The notes below the pieces were generated by a model, which was not told where the DNA came from, did no database searches, and saw nothing but the letters and a program-made list of their open reading frames with translations. Shown piece by piece: positions 22,021-33,130 of a DNA stretch of 64,000 nucleotides (positions are counted from its first letter, which is position 1; each line of letters begins with the position of its first letter). The stretch is taken from NCBI GenBank assembly GCA_009767595.1, contig VSDK01014173.1:88704-152703 (forward strand), given 5' to 3'. Made by a program: the position numbers and the translations under genes. Origin of the DNA: Symbiodinium kawagutii (taxonomy: Eukaryota; Sar; Dinophyceae; Suessiales; Symbiodiniaceae).

Positions 22021-22715
22021 TATGAAAGTCCATGACTGAAAATGATGGACGAACGCTGGCGATTCAACAACTGGTGGCACATCCAGCTCGCCACGGTAAC
22101 CCGGATCCGCATTCATGATTTATTGCTGATTTCAAGCCTACTACCATGTTTTGACTGGATTGGAAAAGCACGAGTAGTCAATCCCAAGAATAACGTAAAC
22201 TCCAACAGTGCAGCGATTTCCGTGATTCATGAGAATCCTGAGTACCCATTCTTAGAAGTAAATGGTGAATGAGCTGCAAATTTTCTCGGAGGGTTTTGGT
22301 TGGAGTAGTTGCAGTAGTCTTGATTCCTAGAACAAGAAGTGCCCATTAACCAAGGATATAATCAAGACCAGTTTAAAAGTCATCCAGTTGTATCGATAGC
22401 AGAACCCATTTTTCAACCTCATTGATTCACAAACCGACAACCAAAGTGATTGCGGAAATCGAAATGAACATGTCAGGTGACCCCCTGAGTAGATGGGATC
22501 AGAGGTACTGACGACCATGGATGTCAACTGCCAACCATTGTTTGCTATTGAACCAAAAATCAACCAGTAATGGCCATTAGTTTGACCAATCAGCATCACT
22601 ATCAAGCTACCACTAATTGATCATTGGTTAAATAGACCATTGATTCTTAGTTAAACTAATGAAATCATCAATCATCAATTTCCCAATGCTGACTCACACT
22701 GACCAGTAGCAGCAG
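22021..22715. other. Unassigned sequence turning A/C-rich
   Basis: Plus frame 22042-22272 is open for 76 codons (WRFNNWWHIQLATVTRIRIH) and could be an exon, without further support. From 22540 the plus strand is A/C-biased (CAATCAGCATCACTATCAAG). Confidence 0.35.
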
Positions 22716-22853
22716 TGGGTTGATCCAACGAAAACCACATCGCCCGGGCGATCTTTTCGGGATTGGATCTGTGGATCGCCGTTGGTTCACGGCGATCTTC
22801 TGCAGGAGGGATCCGAAATGACATACAACTGCTGGATATTCGGCAGATTTGTG
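22716..22853 (+). CDS. Candidate internal exon, 46 codons
   Basis: Preceded by CAGTAGCAGCAG and followed by GTAATT (alternative donor GTGGTA three bases earlier), open in phase 0 throughout. It reads WVDPTKTTSPGRSFRDWICG early and MTYNCWIFGRFV late, a balanced Trp/Cys-containing composition unlike the flanking repeats. The island itself holds the imperfect palindrome CGGCGATC/GATCGCCG. Product unknown. Confidence 0.4.
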
Positions 22854-23281
22854 GTAATTAAATGTTCTGACTAGCTCGGGTTATAATTTACTTTGTATCT
22901 GCCAGCCTTCAAGTGCTCAGAAAATGGTGAACCAAATCATGAACAATGGGCACGATGATTGGAAAGACAAACTCTTCAGTTGATGGATGACACGCTACAC
23001 CAGTTGACTTTGATGGCTTAGAACAACTTAGAATTTGACGAATTCATGGTTCGTACGTAAAAGTGCTTGAGATTGATTTATGTACACAAATGGGTGAAAT
23101 AAAGGTTGATTCACACACTTGTTAATGGGATATATCTCGGTGACAACATCATCAGTTGGTCATTAAAACCGTGATCAATCAACTGTACTAGTTATAACCG
23201 TTGCTATAACCAGTATTAACTAGTGATTTCCTATCATCTCCCATCATCAACCACTACGGAGCATTTTCAACCAGCCCTCAG
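22854..23281. other. Putative intron, G/T-biased then A/C-biased
   Basis: AATGGTGAACC, GATGATTGG and TTGATGGATGAC words up to about 23110, then CATCATCAACCACTACGG before the acceptor-like ACCAGCCCTCAG. Confidence 0.5.
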
Positions 23282-23457
23282 CGGTTGATGCGGACCCACA
23301 CCTTCACACCCCCAGCCCTCACCTCACTGGGCAAGGGCCCCAGCAACGTGAAGCACCAGCGACCGGGCCTCTGGACGCAGCTGCCGGCGGCCCAAATCAT
23401 CCAGCTGATTGCCCCTACTTTGAGGAACCGCCATGGAATCTTTAGCTGCCAAAATCG
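23282..23457 (+). CDS. Candidate internal exon, 58 codons
   Basis: Strong acceptor (CATTTTCAACCAGCCCTCAG), donor TCG/GTATGG, frame open throughout: RLMRTHTFTPPALTSLGKGP, then KHQRPGLWTQLPAAQIIQLI. On the minus strand the same bases read NQLDDLGRRQLRPEARSLVL and end at a consensus GTGAGG, so the strand remains open. No family recognised. Confidence 0.4.
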
Positions 23458-24628
23458 GTATGGGATGTATGTGAATAAAGAAGTATAAATGTGTATAGAT
23501 CAATGAAGAACAAATGTAGATAAAAACTAATGCATTATGAAACACTGTTTTGATATCCAAATGGCTATAGATGTAGTCAAAGGCCGGAAAGAAATAGGAC
23601 AAGAAACATATATCAGGGTGAAAAGAACTCATATCGGTTCGGCAAGGATTCACCTACCATGATTGAATGTTACTTATGTTGATCCTTGGCATTCATAGAA
23701 TGAGTGCCGGATAGAACTAAAGGAAATTGCGCCGGTTTTTTGTAGGATGATGGATAGGGAGGGGAATACATTTAGGATGTAAAGAAACATGTTGATGCAT
23801 GTAAATCACAAGGGTAAAACACATGACATATCTACATTACTCTTTTTAAGATCTTTTAAAGTACCGAATAGCCAATGTATAGACCTAAAACATTTCCGTT
23901 GAAAATAAGGGGTGGGTGGGGCCCCTTTATTTTGGAACTGGGCTTGTGCCGTCACACTTTGCTCTGCTCTAAGCACGTACTTTGGACTTGTCCTGAACAA
24001 AACCCAAAATTCGTCCTGCAAAGAGTAAATGTTGTTACAGGCCAAGCATCTCAAGTACTCCTACGCATGCAAACTATGGGCCAAGACAATCAATATGTAA
24101 TTCCTAATATAAGCCTAGCAGGGTACTTTAGATACGGCTTTTTGACGAGTGTGGCCATCTTTTACCTATCCCAGCAATGGTCCAACATGTCCAGCATAAG
24201 CCATCAGTGCCCACATACATACAATAGCATCCTCCACAAGATCAACAAATGCGGTGGCCAAGAATCAGGATAGGAGAAGTACGCAGGCCGTTAGGAGATA
24301 CCATTCTGGGACAGGTGGTGGCCAGGCATGTGCTATGCATGCAGGATCATGCAGGTTTTTACACATATTAACATCTGAATGTTTACGCTATCGTTTTCCC
24401 GGCAAGTCTGGAAGCTCCCGGGGCTTGGCCCGCGTCCCGACTCGCTGTCGGTGTCGTTGCTTCGCCAGAAGGCTACGCTGGAGCCTCGGACACCGCTGTC
24501 CCGCAAGCCAGTGCTACCTGGATCATAGGATGCATGCTGTGGTTGCGCGATCTCGCGTTTACCTCCCTTCCTTCTGCCTCAAGGTCCCTGCCAGTGATGG
24601 TTGGCTCAGAGAGCTTCTAGACCTTCAC
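23458..24628. other. Unassigned sequence with a plus-strand coding-like stretch at 24254-24718
   Basis: Plus frame 24254-24718 is rich in Arg and Cys (VPTRCRCRCFARRLRWSLG) and overlaps the better minus-strand candidate at its 3' end; I regard it as doubtful. 23870-24250 has an open plus frame (WGPFILELGLCRHTLLCSKH) without splice support. Confidence 0.3.
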
Positions 24629-24823
24629 CTGAAAGGACCATGTTTTTTTGATAGCCCAGATATACAGATCCAATGCTCTCTGAGGCCAGGTGACAGCTTG
24701 GCTCAATGTTTTCGCTGAGGGCCACAATGACAAGTGGGTACTCAGTGCACGTCCTTGGATGTGATAGCACTCCATAGTGAAGCCGTCCTCCGTGATAAAG
24801 TTGATAAAGCTTAGGAGCTTCAT
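24629..24823 (-). CDS. Candidate exon, minus strand, about 65 codons
   Basis: Begins at ATG 24823 (MKLLSFINFITEDGFTMECY) and runs to a consensus donor CAG/GTGAAG whose first intron base is 24628. Composition is balanced and domain-like (LSLWPSAKTLSQAVTWPQRA, LDLYIWAIKKTWSFQ), with several Trp. It may extend upstream in the same frame or be preceded by another exon. No family recognised. Confidence 0.4.
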
Positions 24824-25503
24824 TCCATGTCCTCAGAAGTTCACTGGGCATTGCCTTGGGTCCTGGTGCCCTTGGCCGAGGTCTCGGCCATTGCGGCACT
24901 GCGGCTCTTGCCGTGAAGGCAATGGGAGGGTCGAATTCACCACCTGTCCCACCTGTGGCGTTCACCAGCTGCTCCATGTACGAGGGACACTGCTTGATTC
25001 ACTCAAGTTCTGAGGTTGACCGCGATGCAGAGTGAAAAATGACTACCAGTAACCAGTCTTGGTATTAGCCACCAGTAAACTCAGGTTCGAAATTAATTGA
25101 CCACCGCATCTACGATAAAGACAACTGCTAATTAGTGAGGATTTTACTCACGGTCGATGATGATTTGCGAAAAGCAATGAGTAGTGCTAGGGATGCACTA
25201 GCTATGCACTGAACATATGACATGCAAACGTGCATGTTTACAAATAAAGAGGCAAATTGGGGAAACAAAACAAAATATTTGACATAACAACGATGTAATG
25301 TGACCAGTCCATACAACTATTGCTCAATTTCTTAGCTAATAAGGTATGCTTGATATATCGGAGATTCTTATCCTAGTTGGCCAAACTATGTGGTTTGCAC
25401 ACTGGTGATCCGAGTCATATGGTCAATATTTGCTATACTTAGATGTGAAGCTGGGATCACGAATGATATATCAATGGTCAACAAACCCTGTAGGGCCTAT
25501 AAG
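24824..25503. other. Unassigned sequence
   Basis: The GC-rich block 24824-24990 is open on both strands (minus: IAFTARAAVPQWPRPRPR) and probably belongs with the 24629-24823 exon. The rest is AT-rich and shows no gene. Confidence 0.35.
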
Positions 25504-25604
25504 GGTGTTTCTCAAAATAGGGAACCCAAAAAATGGTTGGGTTTCTATTAGAAATGACCAATAAATGGATGATTTCGTGGGTCCCCTATTTTGAGAAACA
25601 ACCA
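25504..25604. mobile_element. MITE-like repeat, family B
   Basis: Ends GTGTTTCTCAAAATAGGG and CCCCTATTTTGAGAAACAAC are near-perfect inverted repeats; interior AAAATGGTTGGGTTTCTATT. 101 bp. Confidence 0.85.
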
Positions 25605-27170
25605 TAAGGTGGACTATAGCCCCAACCATGGTCCAGAATCAGTCCTTAATCGCGGGGATGCACATCCAAGCACTGCTGTTCCGGTCATTGACTCCTTAAT
25701 CGCCTCAGGAAATGCGTGAACCCCTGACGAGTTGACCATCACCAGAATGACCACAACTATAACCAACTGATCCAAGGATGTAAGAAGGATTCTCACATGT
25801 ATATCATGAGGATAGCAAAAGCATAGTGGTTGATGAACTATGTTCAACCACTATTTTCAGCTTATTATCCATCATATTGACTATCATGTCAACGATTCTG
25901 TTAGCCAACATTTTGAGTATTGTTGACGTTCAGCTATAAATAGCCTTTGTGGTTTGGTGGCATGCTGTGGCTTTGGTAATTGTTCCGTTTTTCTGCAATT
26001 TTCGGATTACTGGGTTCCCACACGAAATTCCATCGGAGAGAGGTTCTAGCCAAAGGCCTCAGTGGCAAGGTCGGGCAAGGTGACCTGGCAACATGCTGTG
26101 AGGGCATACCTACCTCTTGCTGTCAAAACTGCAAATTTCATCAGTGTCCGCACATTTTTGGGATAAAGCCAGTTGCTTGGTCTTTGCTTCACAGCTTTAA
26201 TTGGTAGTATTAATCATTTATAGTAATAGATGAATAAACCAACCATAACCTGGGCTCCACTACGCCTGAGAAACGACCATGTCACTATGGGATAGTCTCA
26301 GTAGCTTGAAACGGTAGCCCTCAGCCGAGAGCCTGGTTGCGCTCCTCGATCCCCAAACAGCAGCTGTATTCGTCATGCATTGACAGCCCCAGGAACTCGA
26401 TGGTGAGGGGCCATGATTGGGGTATCAACAGGTCAATATTATGAAGAATGGTATCTATGTAACAATTATCAGGAAATTTTAGAAAGCATACACGACCATT
26501 GGGTGAAAAATCATGCTTAGCAATACGAGTATTAGCCATACTCAAGCATTGGCAACCCTAGTTTTAAGCACCATGAATGATCTAGTGCTAGTTGCGATTC
26601 TTGGTTAATTACATCCTCGTCTACTGCCCCGATCACAAACAACGACTGAAACAATGTACACCCCACTGTAATTGCTTTCTCGGCCAAACATCGATGATCA
26701 GTTAGATCTCCTATGGTTGATTGTATTTCATACCTCCATTGTTGCTTGATTACTGCCGCATATCTGTCACTTGTACAGTTGTATTGGTGCAAATGGTCAC
26801 CAACCATTGTGAAGCCATCAAACAACTAGGGTTGGATGGTAATCGTTCCTCGTTCCTATCATCCAGCAGCCACGCATTGCTGTTGACATCTTGTTCAACT
26901 TGCGTTGGTTGGGCCTGAAGGTTGGGACCACTAGCCCCGATAGTTGAACGCAAAATCAATCACCGTCAGCAGTTTAAGAAACCCGTCAGCACTTTAAAAA
27001 ACTGCCCCAGAACTAGCCAAAATCAGCAATTTTCAATCGGTTCTGAACACTTTCAAAATCACTCATCAGCAGTTTAATCAAGCCAGCCATTGTTTACGAG
27101 CATCTAAGCTCATTGTGAACAACCCTTTGCCATTGTCTAAGCACCAATTTGTCTCATCCAACGGCACCAG
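25605..27170. other. Unassigned sequence with a half family-B copy
   Basis: The right half of a family-B repeat lies at about 26222-26281 (ATAAACCAACCATAACCTGG, then CTGAGAAACGACCAT). Frames at 25980-26207 (plus) and 26532-26825 (minus) are open but unsupported. Near 26960-27060, CAGCAGTTTAAGAAAC-type words recur three times. Confidence 0.35.
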
Positions 27171-27266
27171 TAGCACCACGTTTCGTTTCGACGGTCGACT
27201 GTTCGTTTCATTGTCCACGGAGAGGTTCAAGGGCACCTGCACTGATCGGTTCGTCAAGGGCGAATG
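27171..27266 (+). CDS. Candidate internal exon, about 32 codons
   Basis: Acceptor-like GGCACCAG and consensus donor ATG/GTGAGC. The best frame reads STTFRFDGRLFVSLSTERFK, then GTCTDRFVKGE, entering with one base and leaving with two. A second open frame (APRFVSTVDCSFHCPRRGSR) exists. A family-A-like end (GAGCTGGGTCAAGG) overlaps the donor. Confidence 0.4.
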
Positions 27267-28446
27267 GTGAGCTGGGTCAAGGCTTCAACCAACCTGGCTG
27301 CTTAACTAGCTGCTTAACAATGGTGAGTACTAGGGGATAATAACCAACAATAGTGGTCGGTCTACCAACTATATAGCTATGGGTCAAGGCTTCAACCAAC
27401 TAATAAGGGACAATCACCAACAAAAGCAAAGGGAAAACAATGGTGAATGATGGGGGACCAGGGGTACATGAATAGGGTAGAAGATTGACAATCAAAGGTG
27501 GTGTGAATTAAGGTTGACATTATAAGTTTTAAAACATGATAACTTCTAGCACTCACATGATAGTCCTCGATTACCAGCGATCGTGAATTGAGGTTGACAT
27601 AATCGGGATTATCACCTGGTCAACAATGATTACAGTTGATAGTGATTGTCCAGGATTACTAGTGACTTGTCTCAGTGGGTTCACAACAAACAACAAGCAT
27701 AGTGGTTGGTTAACAAGGGCTGGCCAACCCTGGCTGATGCTTCACATTGCCTAGTGAATAAAGTGGGCGTCAATGGTTGATCGCGGGCAGCTTCCATCAT
27801 CACTTGCAGGCCCTGAACTCCGCTACCGAGCCAACGAAGTATCTTCCAACAAAGGTCATGAGTCATAACCAACCATGGCAGTTGCCACTAAGCTGGTAGA
27901 TCATCGGGAATAACAGCCAACTTTAACAGGGATATGCCGCTGCTTAGGCTAGCTATCGGCTCAAAGTAATGGAATACCACTTGTTGGGCCTCCCAAAGAC
28001 CAGCCAAAACCCTGCATCTGCATGAGCAAGGATCAAACAACATTTACTTATTGCGGCGTCGATTCTATCCCGCAGATGCCACACATTGTCTATATTTTTG
28101 TAGCATTGCTGGCTTGAATCATGAGCAAATACACAACTCGTGAATTGCAACTTTTGTAATTATTGACGATCCTCTAATCAAATAAAACATGGTTGAGTTT
28201 GATCATTGCCGATTATGAGTGTTTGTTGACCATTTATCAACCGATTAACTAAGCATTAACCAACCACTAGTTAGCCATCATCAGTTGGTCGTTAACCATT
28301 GCGCACTGACGTTTGTTGACCAGAGCAAAGGCGCCATAATCATTGGGTCCTGGCCCCTGCTCCTCACTCGACCCTTGGCAGGACTCCTGATCCACGGTGC
28401 TCATGAAACAGCATTGAAATCACTTTCTTTCCATTGAAATCAGGAT
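27267..28446. other. Repeat-rich putative intron
   Basis: Includes a truncated family-A copy at about 27376-27470 (GCTATGGGTCAAGGCTTC, AAAGGGAAAACAATGGTGAA). AATTGAGGTTGACATAAT-like words repeat at 27506 and 27587. From 28230 the plus strand is A/C-rich; 28330-28400 is GC-rich and may be a further small exon after ACCCTTGGCAG. Confidence 0.4.
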
Positions 28447-28554
28447 GGCTATGGGTCAATCTCAATCAACCAACAAATTGGGGATTATCAATTTCATAGG
28501 GAAAGCAATGGTTAATAATGGGAAAGCCAGGGGTCAGGGTTTTGACCGAAAGCC
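28447..28554. mobile_element. MITE-like repeat, family A
   Basis: A 108-bp reverse-oriented copy: GGCTATGGGTCAATCTC at the left and TTTTGACCGAAAGCC at the right, with core CATAGGGAAAGCAATGGTTA. Confidence 0.8.
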
Positions 28555-28932
28555 AAATGCTGCCAGCAAAAATTGACATGGAACACACAACAGGTTTATG
28601 AGTAGTGCATCTTGATACTTACGTTGATCAGCTGTTTTGACTAAGACTCGAGTTCGTGGCAATCTCGACATGTCACTGAGTACATACACATATTTAATCA
28701 AATAAACAAACAATACATGTGTATGGGTCAAAATTATCAACCCCAAACATGGCCATTTTGATGGAAATCTATTGGAAATCAATGGATTTTGGGGTACTCA
28801 ATGTTGACCCACAAGCATATCTCTAAAACATCAAACCTCCTTGCTGCTGTTGACACCTGCCTCCATTTGTGGTAGACATCCATCCGTTGGCCTCACCGAT
28901 CCACCGATCCACCTGCCTTCACGGGCTGGAAG
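28555..28932. other. Unassigned sequence before the 28933 island
   Basis: AT-rich with AAATAAACAAACAATAC; 28730-28810 repeats family-A-like motifs (TATGGGTCAAAATTATCAAC and GTTGACCCACAAGC), possibly another diverged copy. The last 60 bases are GC-rich. Confidence 0.4.
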
Positions 28933-29004
28933 GGCTCGCAACGGACGTGGTGCGTCGAAGGCTGCCAGAGCTCCGGGATGAAGCCTCTGAGCTCAGGAAA
29001 CTTC
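28933..29004 (+). CDS. Candidate internal exon, 24 codons
   Basis: Acceptor CCTTCACGGGCTGGAAG and donor TTC/GTAAAT, phase 0 at both ends, reading GSQRTWCVEGCQSSGMKPLS. An alternative exon starting at 28876 (after TTTGTGGTAG) in another frame reads CLHGLEGLATDVVRRRLPEL and continues to DEASELRKL; it is at least as protein-like. The two are mutually exclusive. Confidence 0.35.
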
Positions 29005-29807
29005 GTAAATCATGACTTAGGTTATTCCTAATCACAGGTAAGGAATAGTACCAATAGGGCATAACATACAACTAGCAAATATATATATATATATATATAA
29101 TAAAAATAAATACATACATCTATAAATACAAATATAAATAAATATATATATACATAATAAATAGATAAATTGATACATATAGGTATACAGGTAATATAAC
29201 TAGTTATGATTTAGGAACCTATATTATAAGCAATGTTGCTAATGATATTAATAGATTATAGGGAAATGATAATAGTGAGGTATTGTCACGATTTAGTAAT
29301 GCGTAAATATATACTCACTATGACTAGCAATACTCCCAGGAAATGATATGGGAACTGTAGTGATTTATGATTATTGACCATTGTACATCGGTATTTGCCA
29401 ATATTGAGCACAACTAGCCATATCAATATTATGATTGACCAGTCTATATCACCATGAACAATCATGAACACATCAAAATACAATGTTTAAGAATGCGATT
29501 AGTGGGTTTAATATTGGCATTCAAATGCTCAACAGTTCATTAATGCTTAATAATTGGCTTTGTACAGCTTAATCTGGGTAGACAACAAAGAATAGTTAAG
29601 GGATATCGATCGAGAATGCTATTTGTGGGGTTAATGATGCTTAATATGTTGCTGCTCCTGTCATCAAACATCAGTTTGCAATGGTTAACAACCAGCTGAT
29701 AATGGTTACCTAGTGGTTGATCAATGCTGCTTAATTGATAGCTAATAAAGGCCAAACATGGACAATGGTCAACAACCAATAGTAATTGATCAAGTCACTG
29801 TTGAACA
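29005..29807. repeat. AT-rich microsatellite region
   Basis: (TA)n and TAAATA/CATA words at about 29079-29215, followed by AT-rich unique-looking DNA without a gene. A TGGTCAACAACCAATAGTAA word occurs at 29766 and again at 29883. Confidence 0.6.
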
Positions 29808-30005
29808 ATCAATCACTGTTGAGTTTGATCACTATTCAACCAACCAACAGAGGGTGTTGTTCAATTCAAGCAACATGGATACTGGTCAACAACCAATAGT
29901 AATCATCCAAGTTTGGGGCATTGATCATCATTCATTAATGGATAATGGTCAACAAATAATGGTTAACATAGTAATTGAGAATGATCAAACTCAACAGTGA
30001 TTGAT
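29808..30005. repeat. Inverted repeat, perfect 24-bp arms
   Basis: The 24 bases at 29808-29831 (ATCAATCACTGTTGAGTTTG plus ATCA) are the exact complement of 29982-30005, with a 150-base loop. Function unknown; may be a diverged foldback element. Confidence 0.8.
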
Positions 30006-30120
30006 CGTTCATAGTAAATTCTGACGAATTTCCGTAGGTCTATGATCAATGACACCCCCAGCCGCGGAGTTCCACACATTTGGCAGTAATGTGTCTGAGA
30101 AACTGGTAAAAATGGAAATC

Positions 30121-30170
30121 TGGCTGGTGGTTTCAACCCCTATGAAAAATATTAGTCAACCAGCCATGTG
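30121..30170. mobile_element. MITE-like repeat, family C (left half)
   Basis: TGGCTGGTGGTTTCAACCCC followed by AAAAATATTAGTCAACCAGC; the right end is missing and GTGTGAGAAACTGGTAAAAA, also found just upstream at 30091, follows. Confidence 0.6.
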
Positions 30171-30330
30171 TGTGAGAAACTGGTAAAAACGGATATGTTT
30201 TTTGATATGGAAATGTCCACATTGCCATAACATGCAGGGATGGTGAAAAAACATGGTCAGACCCCACAAACCTGCGGATGCTTTGGAATTGCTGGGATGA
30301 TAAACCCCAAAAACCATTGTTTCATTCCCA

Positions 30331-30434
30331 TGTTTTTTTCTCAAAATAGGGGACACACCAAATCATCCAGTATTAATGATCTTTACGCTCATAAATCATC
30401 CGTTTTTGGGTTTCCTCATCTTGGGAAACCACCA
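30331..30434. mobile_element. MITE-like repeat, family B
   Basis: Left end TTCTCAAAATAGGGG and right end CATCTTGGGAAACCACCA; interior ATAAATCATCCGTTTTTGGG. 104 bp. Confidence 0.75.
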
Positions 30435-30533
30435 TTCACGTCTAATTATCATACTCATCAATGAACATGCTTCTTACTAACAAATATAATCCATCATTGA
30501 CCCTTGTCAGCCCCTGCGCAGCACATATAATAT

Positions 30534-30635
30534 GGGTGTGGGTCAAAACTCAGTACCCCTTGTTCCCCTATCATTAACCATTGTTGTTCCTGGTGATTAT
30601 CCCTACAAAATTGTTGTTAATATTGAACCATAACC
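30534..30635. mobile_element. MITE-like repeat, family A
   Basis: GGTGTGGGTCAAAACTCAGT and TATTGAACCATAACC ends, with core ATCATTAACCATTGTTG. Slightly shortened relative to other copies. Confidence 0.75.
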
Positions 30636-31454
30636 ATAGATCTAGTTGGGATTTGGTACTTCCGAAACATGATTCATCCGCTTATATATCACCCATACCT
30701 GGCCATGACCTGTATCACCATTTGTTCCGTCACAGCTACTGGATGCTTTATCGTTGATAATGATGATTAATGATATGGCAATGGTTAATCATCATTACTA
30801 TCATGAATGGTCAGCATTTAGTGGTTGATCATGAATGATGATATTTACATATCATCAAAACAATCATTCCATATAATTTGGGCAGTACTTGATTTTAAAA
30901 CCAAGTCATCGAACATATGATTAATCACTACAATTAACAAGTGGAATGATTGTTCATGATGATTGTTCGCTTCCACTTGATAGATAGTCGATGATCGCTC
31001 CAGTTGATGATGATGATGATGATGATGATAATGATGATGATCATGGATGATGATGATGATGGAAATGATGCGCTCCAGTTAATACTGAAGGATGGTCGAT
31101 AATTACGAAAGTACTTAGGGCTGATGGTGGTGATTGATGGCGGCGAATCAACCCACCCATTTTCAGCTTTCACCTCTGTCACTCAGAATACCAATGAAAC
31201 ACAGTATCTTTGATGATTCGCTTTGCCAACTTATCCCCTTGTCAATGGTTGGCTATTACCTCTTCATATCCTTTGATTGATTACAATTTACCTGCGTTCA
31301 CTAAAAACAATCTTCATGATTTTGCCTCTTGATTCCTGTAATTAAGCTTATGCAAGACTTCTTCCCATCATGGATTCCTAATGTGGAGCCAGTTCCTAGG
31401 AACTGAAGGAACCATGAATGCTTGTCATGGACTGAGAGTCACGAACTATCGATT
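30636..31454. other. Unassigned sequence with a (GAT)n microsatellite
   Basis: (GAT)n and variants at 31002-31067 between two CGCTCCAGTT motifs (30985 and 31070). The rest is repeat-like with no supported gene; poly-Ile frames there are artefacts. Confidence 0.55.
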
Positions 31455-31784
31455 TCATCTTATCATTATCCTTGACCACCAGGCTGGGGGATAACCTTGC
31501 TGGCGGCAGTTCATGTTCTCACAAAGAAATGTTTTTGCCAAAACGGAAAAATCATTGTCAACATCAAGATGTCCTTGAACATCCCCGGGATCTTCATGGC
31601 CCAACTGCTTCCTTGCACGTGCGTGTTTTTCTTGCTTGGATCTAGCCATGAAGTTTCCATGAAAAATCCACAACCTGTCTGAGAGGCGGCCTAGTCCCTG
31701 AACTGCTCTGCCATGAAGCTCAGCTCCACAGGCCATGGTGATGTGGTTCTTAGAATCTGAGTCTTTTGATCTGCTTGCCATCAA
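31455..31784 (-). CDS. Coding-like minus-strand stretch, unknown
   Basis: A minus frame of up to 109 codons: MMASRSKDSDSKNHITMACG, then RLWIFHGNFMARSKQEKHAR, then LDVDNDFSVLAKTFLCENMN. Composition is balanced and hydrophilic with a basic cluster. No known motif. It lies just downstream, in transcript sense, of the 31833-32150 stretch and may belong to the same gene. Confidence 0.35.
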   Translation of the reverse strand: MMASRSKDSDSKNHITMACGAELHGRAVQGLGRLSDRLWIFHGNFMARSKQEKHARARKQLGHEDPGDVQGHLDVDNDFSVLAKTFLCENMNCRQQGYPPAWWSRIMIR

Positions 31785-31832
31785 GCTGGCGATGTCCAGG
31801 ATGGGTATAGCGAAGGACCAACAAACAATATG

Positions 31833-32150
31833 CTACGTTCTAGCACTGACAAGCAACTTATCGAGACCCGACTGAAGCGGCAGGATGTCAAATCCCTCCT
31901 GATCTGCTATCCTGACCAGAGCCAGGTGTTCATCATACGCATCCGACATGACCGCCAGCGTCCTGGGCATTGCGATCAGAAGCTGGGCCTGGAGTCCAGG
32001 ATGTAGTCGAGAAGGTGGTCCAGTGTCAGGATTCCCGGCAACACATCCTGCACTCTTAACATCACGCTGCCCGCCAAAGTGTAGAATTTGGCCTCGAAAG
32101 TTGCAATGTTCGGGTCGATGGTCAAAGCGCAGTTGAAAACGAGGCAACAA
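31833..32150 (-). CDS. Coding-like minus-strand region with a frame switch
   Basis: Two good-looking minus frames abut. The upstream part (about 32135-31979) reads ALTIDPNIATFEAKFYTLAG then DVLPGILTLDHLLDYILDSR before a TGA. The downstream part (about 31970-31836), in another frame, reads LAVMSDAYDEHLALVRIADQ then GFDILPLQSGLDKLL. Either a frameshift has broken one exon, or a short undetected intron lies near 31975. The AL-I-P...AKFY pattern recurs in the 40739-41053 minus frame, suggesting related sequences. Product unknown. Confidence 0.35.
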   Translation of the reverse strand: MLPRFQLRFDHRPEHCNFRGQILHFGGQRDVKSAGCVAGNPDTGPPSRLHPGLQAQLLIAMPRTLAVMSDAYDEHLALVRIADQEGFDILPLQSGLDKLLVSART

Positions 32151-32689
32151 GGAACTTGTCGTATAGCGCGCTTCCCCCTCTGTGGGTATTAGCTAGAACG
32201 AATCTCCATAAAAACTGACTATCCCTAATCACTAAGTATCAATTTCATCCCATCCCTATCACTACCCAGAACCAATCTCCATAAAACCATTGGTTCATCA
32301 ACTGAACGGACACCAAAGAGCACCTGAAGGCATCCGCAGTTTGAAAGCGCCGCCAACAGGAACCTGTGCAGAGATCTGGGCGCATGTGGTGGCGAAAGGT
32401 GCCATGGATTAATTTATGCCTTAGGATCAACGAAGGATAGATCCAGCTCTACCATATTGTGAAAATCATGGTTTCTGACAGCGCCCATGGGTAGAAACAA
32501 AGAATATATTTTGATTTGGCTATAGACCTGATTGATGGTCAAGCAACCGTTGCTTGCCACAAACAAAAACATGTAATTTTAATAGTGGCTACTGGCTGCG
32601 AAGTCCATAGACAGTAGGGGCTAACAATGGTTACAGCATTGATACAGGTAGGGTTTGAAACAAGCAGCAATCACTAGAAACACCAGCTG
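32151..32689. other. Unassigned sequence
   Basis: CGAATCTCCATAAAA and CCAATCTCCATAAAA occur at 32198 and 32272. Minus frame 32245-32430 is open but short. No gene supported. Confidence 0.4.
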
Positions 32690-33130
32690 TCAGCGGCGAT
32701 CTCCTCGCCGATCTCCTCGGCCACGGTGGCGCCACGGTTTCCGGCGCTCGGCCCCGGTTATAGCGGGCGCAGCTTTTTGTGCCGCCGAGCGAGGCGTCCC
32801 CTGCATGACATCGCAGACGAAAATATGCACATCATGTAGAGTGCAATGTGATTACGATGTACTGCAGGGGGCGGCCACAATACGGCGCTTGTAAAGCCTG
32901 CGATTCCTCGCAGTGCGAATCCATGCAGCGTCAGATCCTGTCCGGCCGTGGTCATCACAACCGACATGGAAGCCACGGCCACCGCCACGTGGAGGTACTC
33001 GCTGGCCGATGGGGTTGGAGTCTTTATGTCACCGGATGTCGCCCCCATGCAGACCCAGATCGCGCCGGTCAATCGGGCCCGTTGAAAATAACCCCGAGTT
33101 GTTGTGGAACGCTCTCCCCTTGAACGTCAC
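32690..33130 (+). CDS. GC-rich coding-like island, strand uncertain
   Basis: The longest GC-rich block in this part. A plus frame through 32894 reads VIAGAAFCAAERGVPCMTSQ, then KICTSCRVQCDYDVLQG. The minus frame 32758-33072 reads IWVCMGATSGDIKTPTPSAS, then EYLHVAVAVASMSVVMTTAG, hydrophobic enough for a membrane segment. CTCCTCGCCGATCTCCTCGG is an internal direct repeat. The strand cannot be fixed by eye. Confidence 0.3.

Noticed and set aside
30934-31182. Poly-Ile ORF
   Set aside because: Arises from the GAT microsatellite read in antisense.
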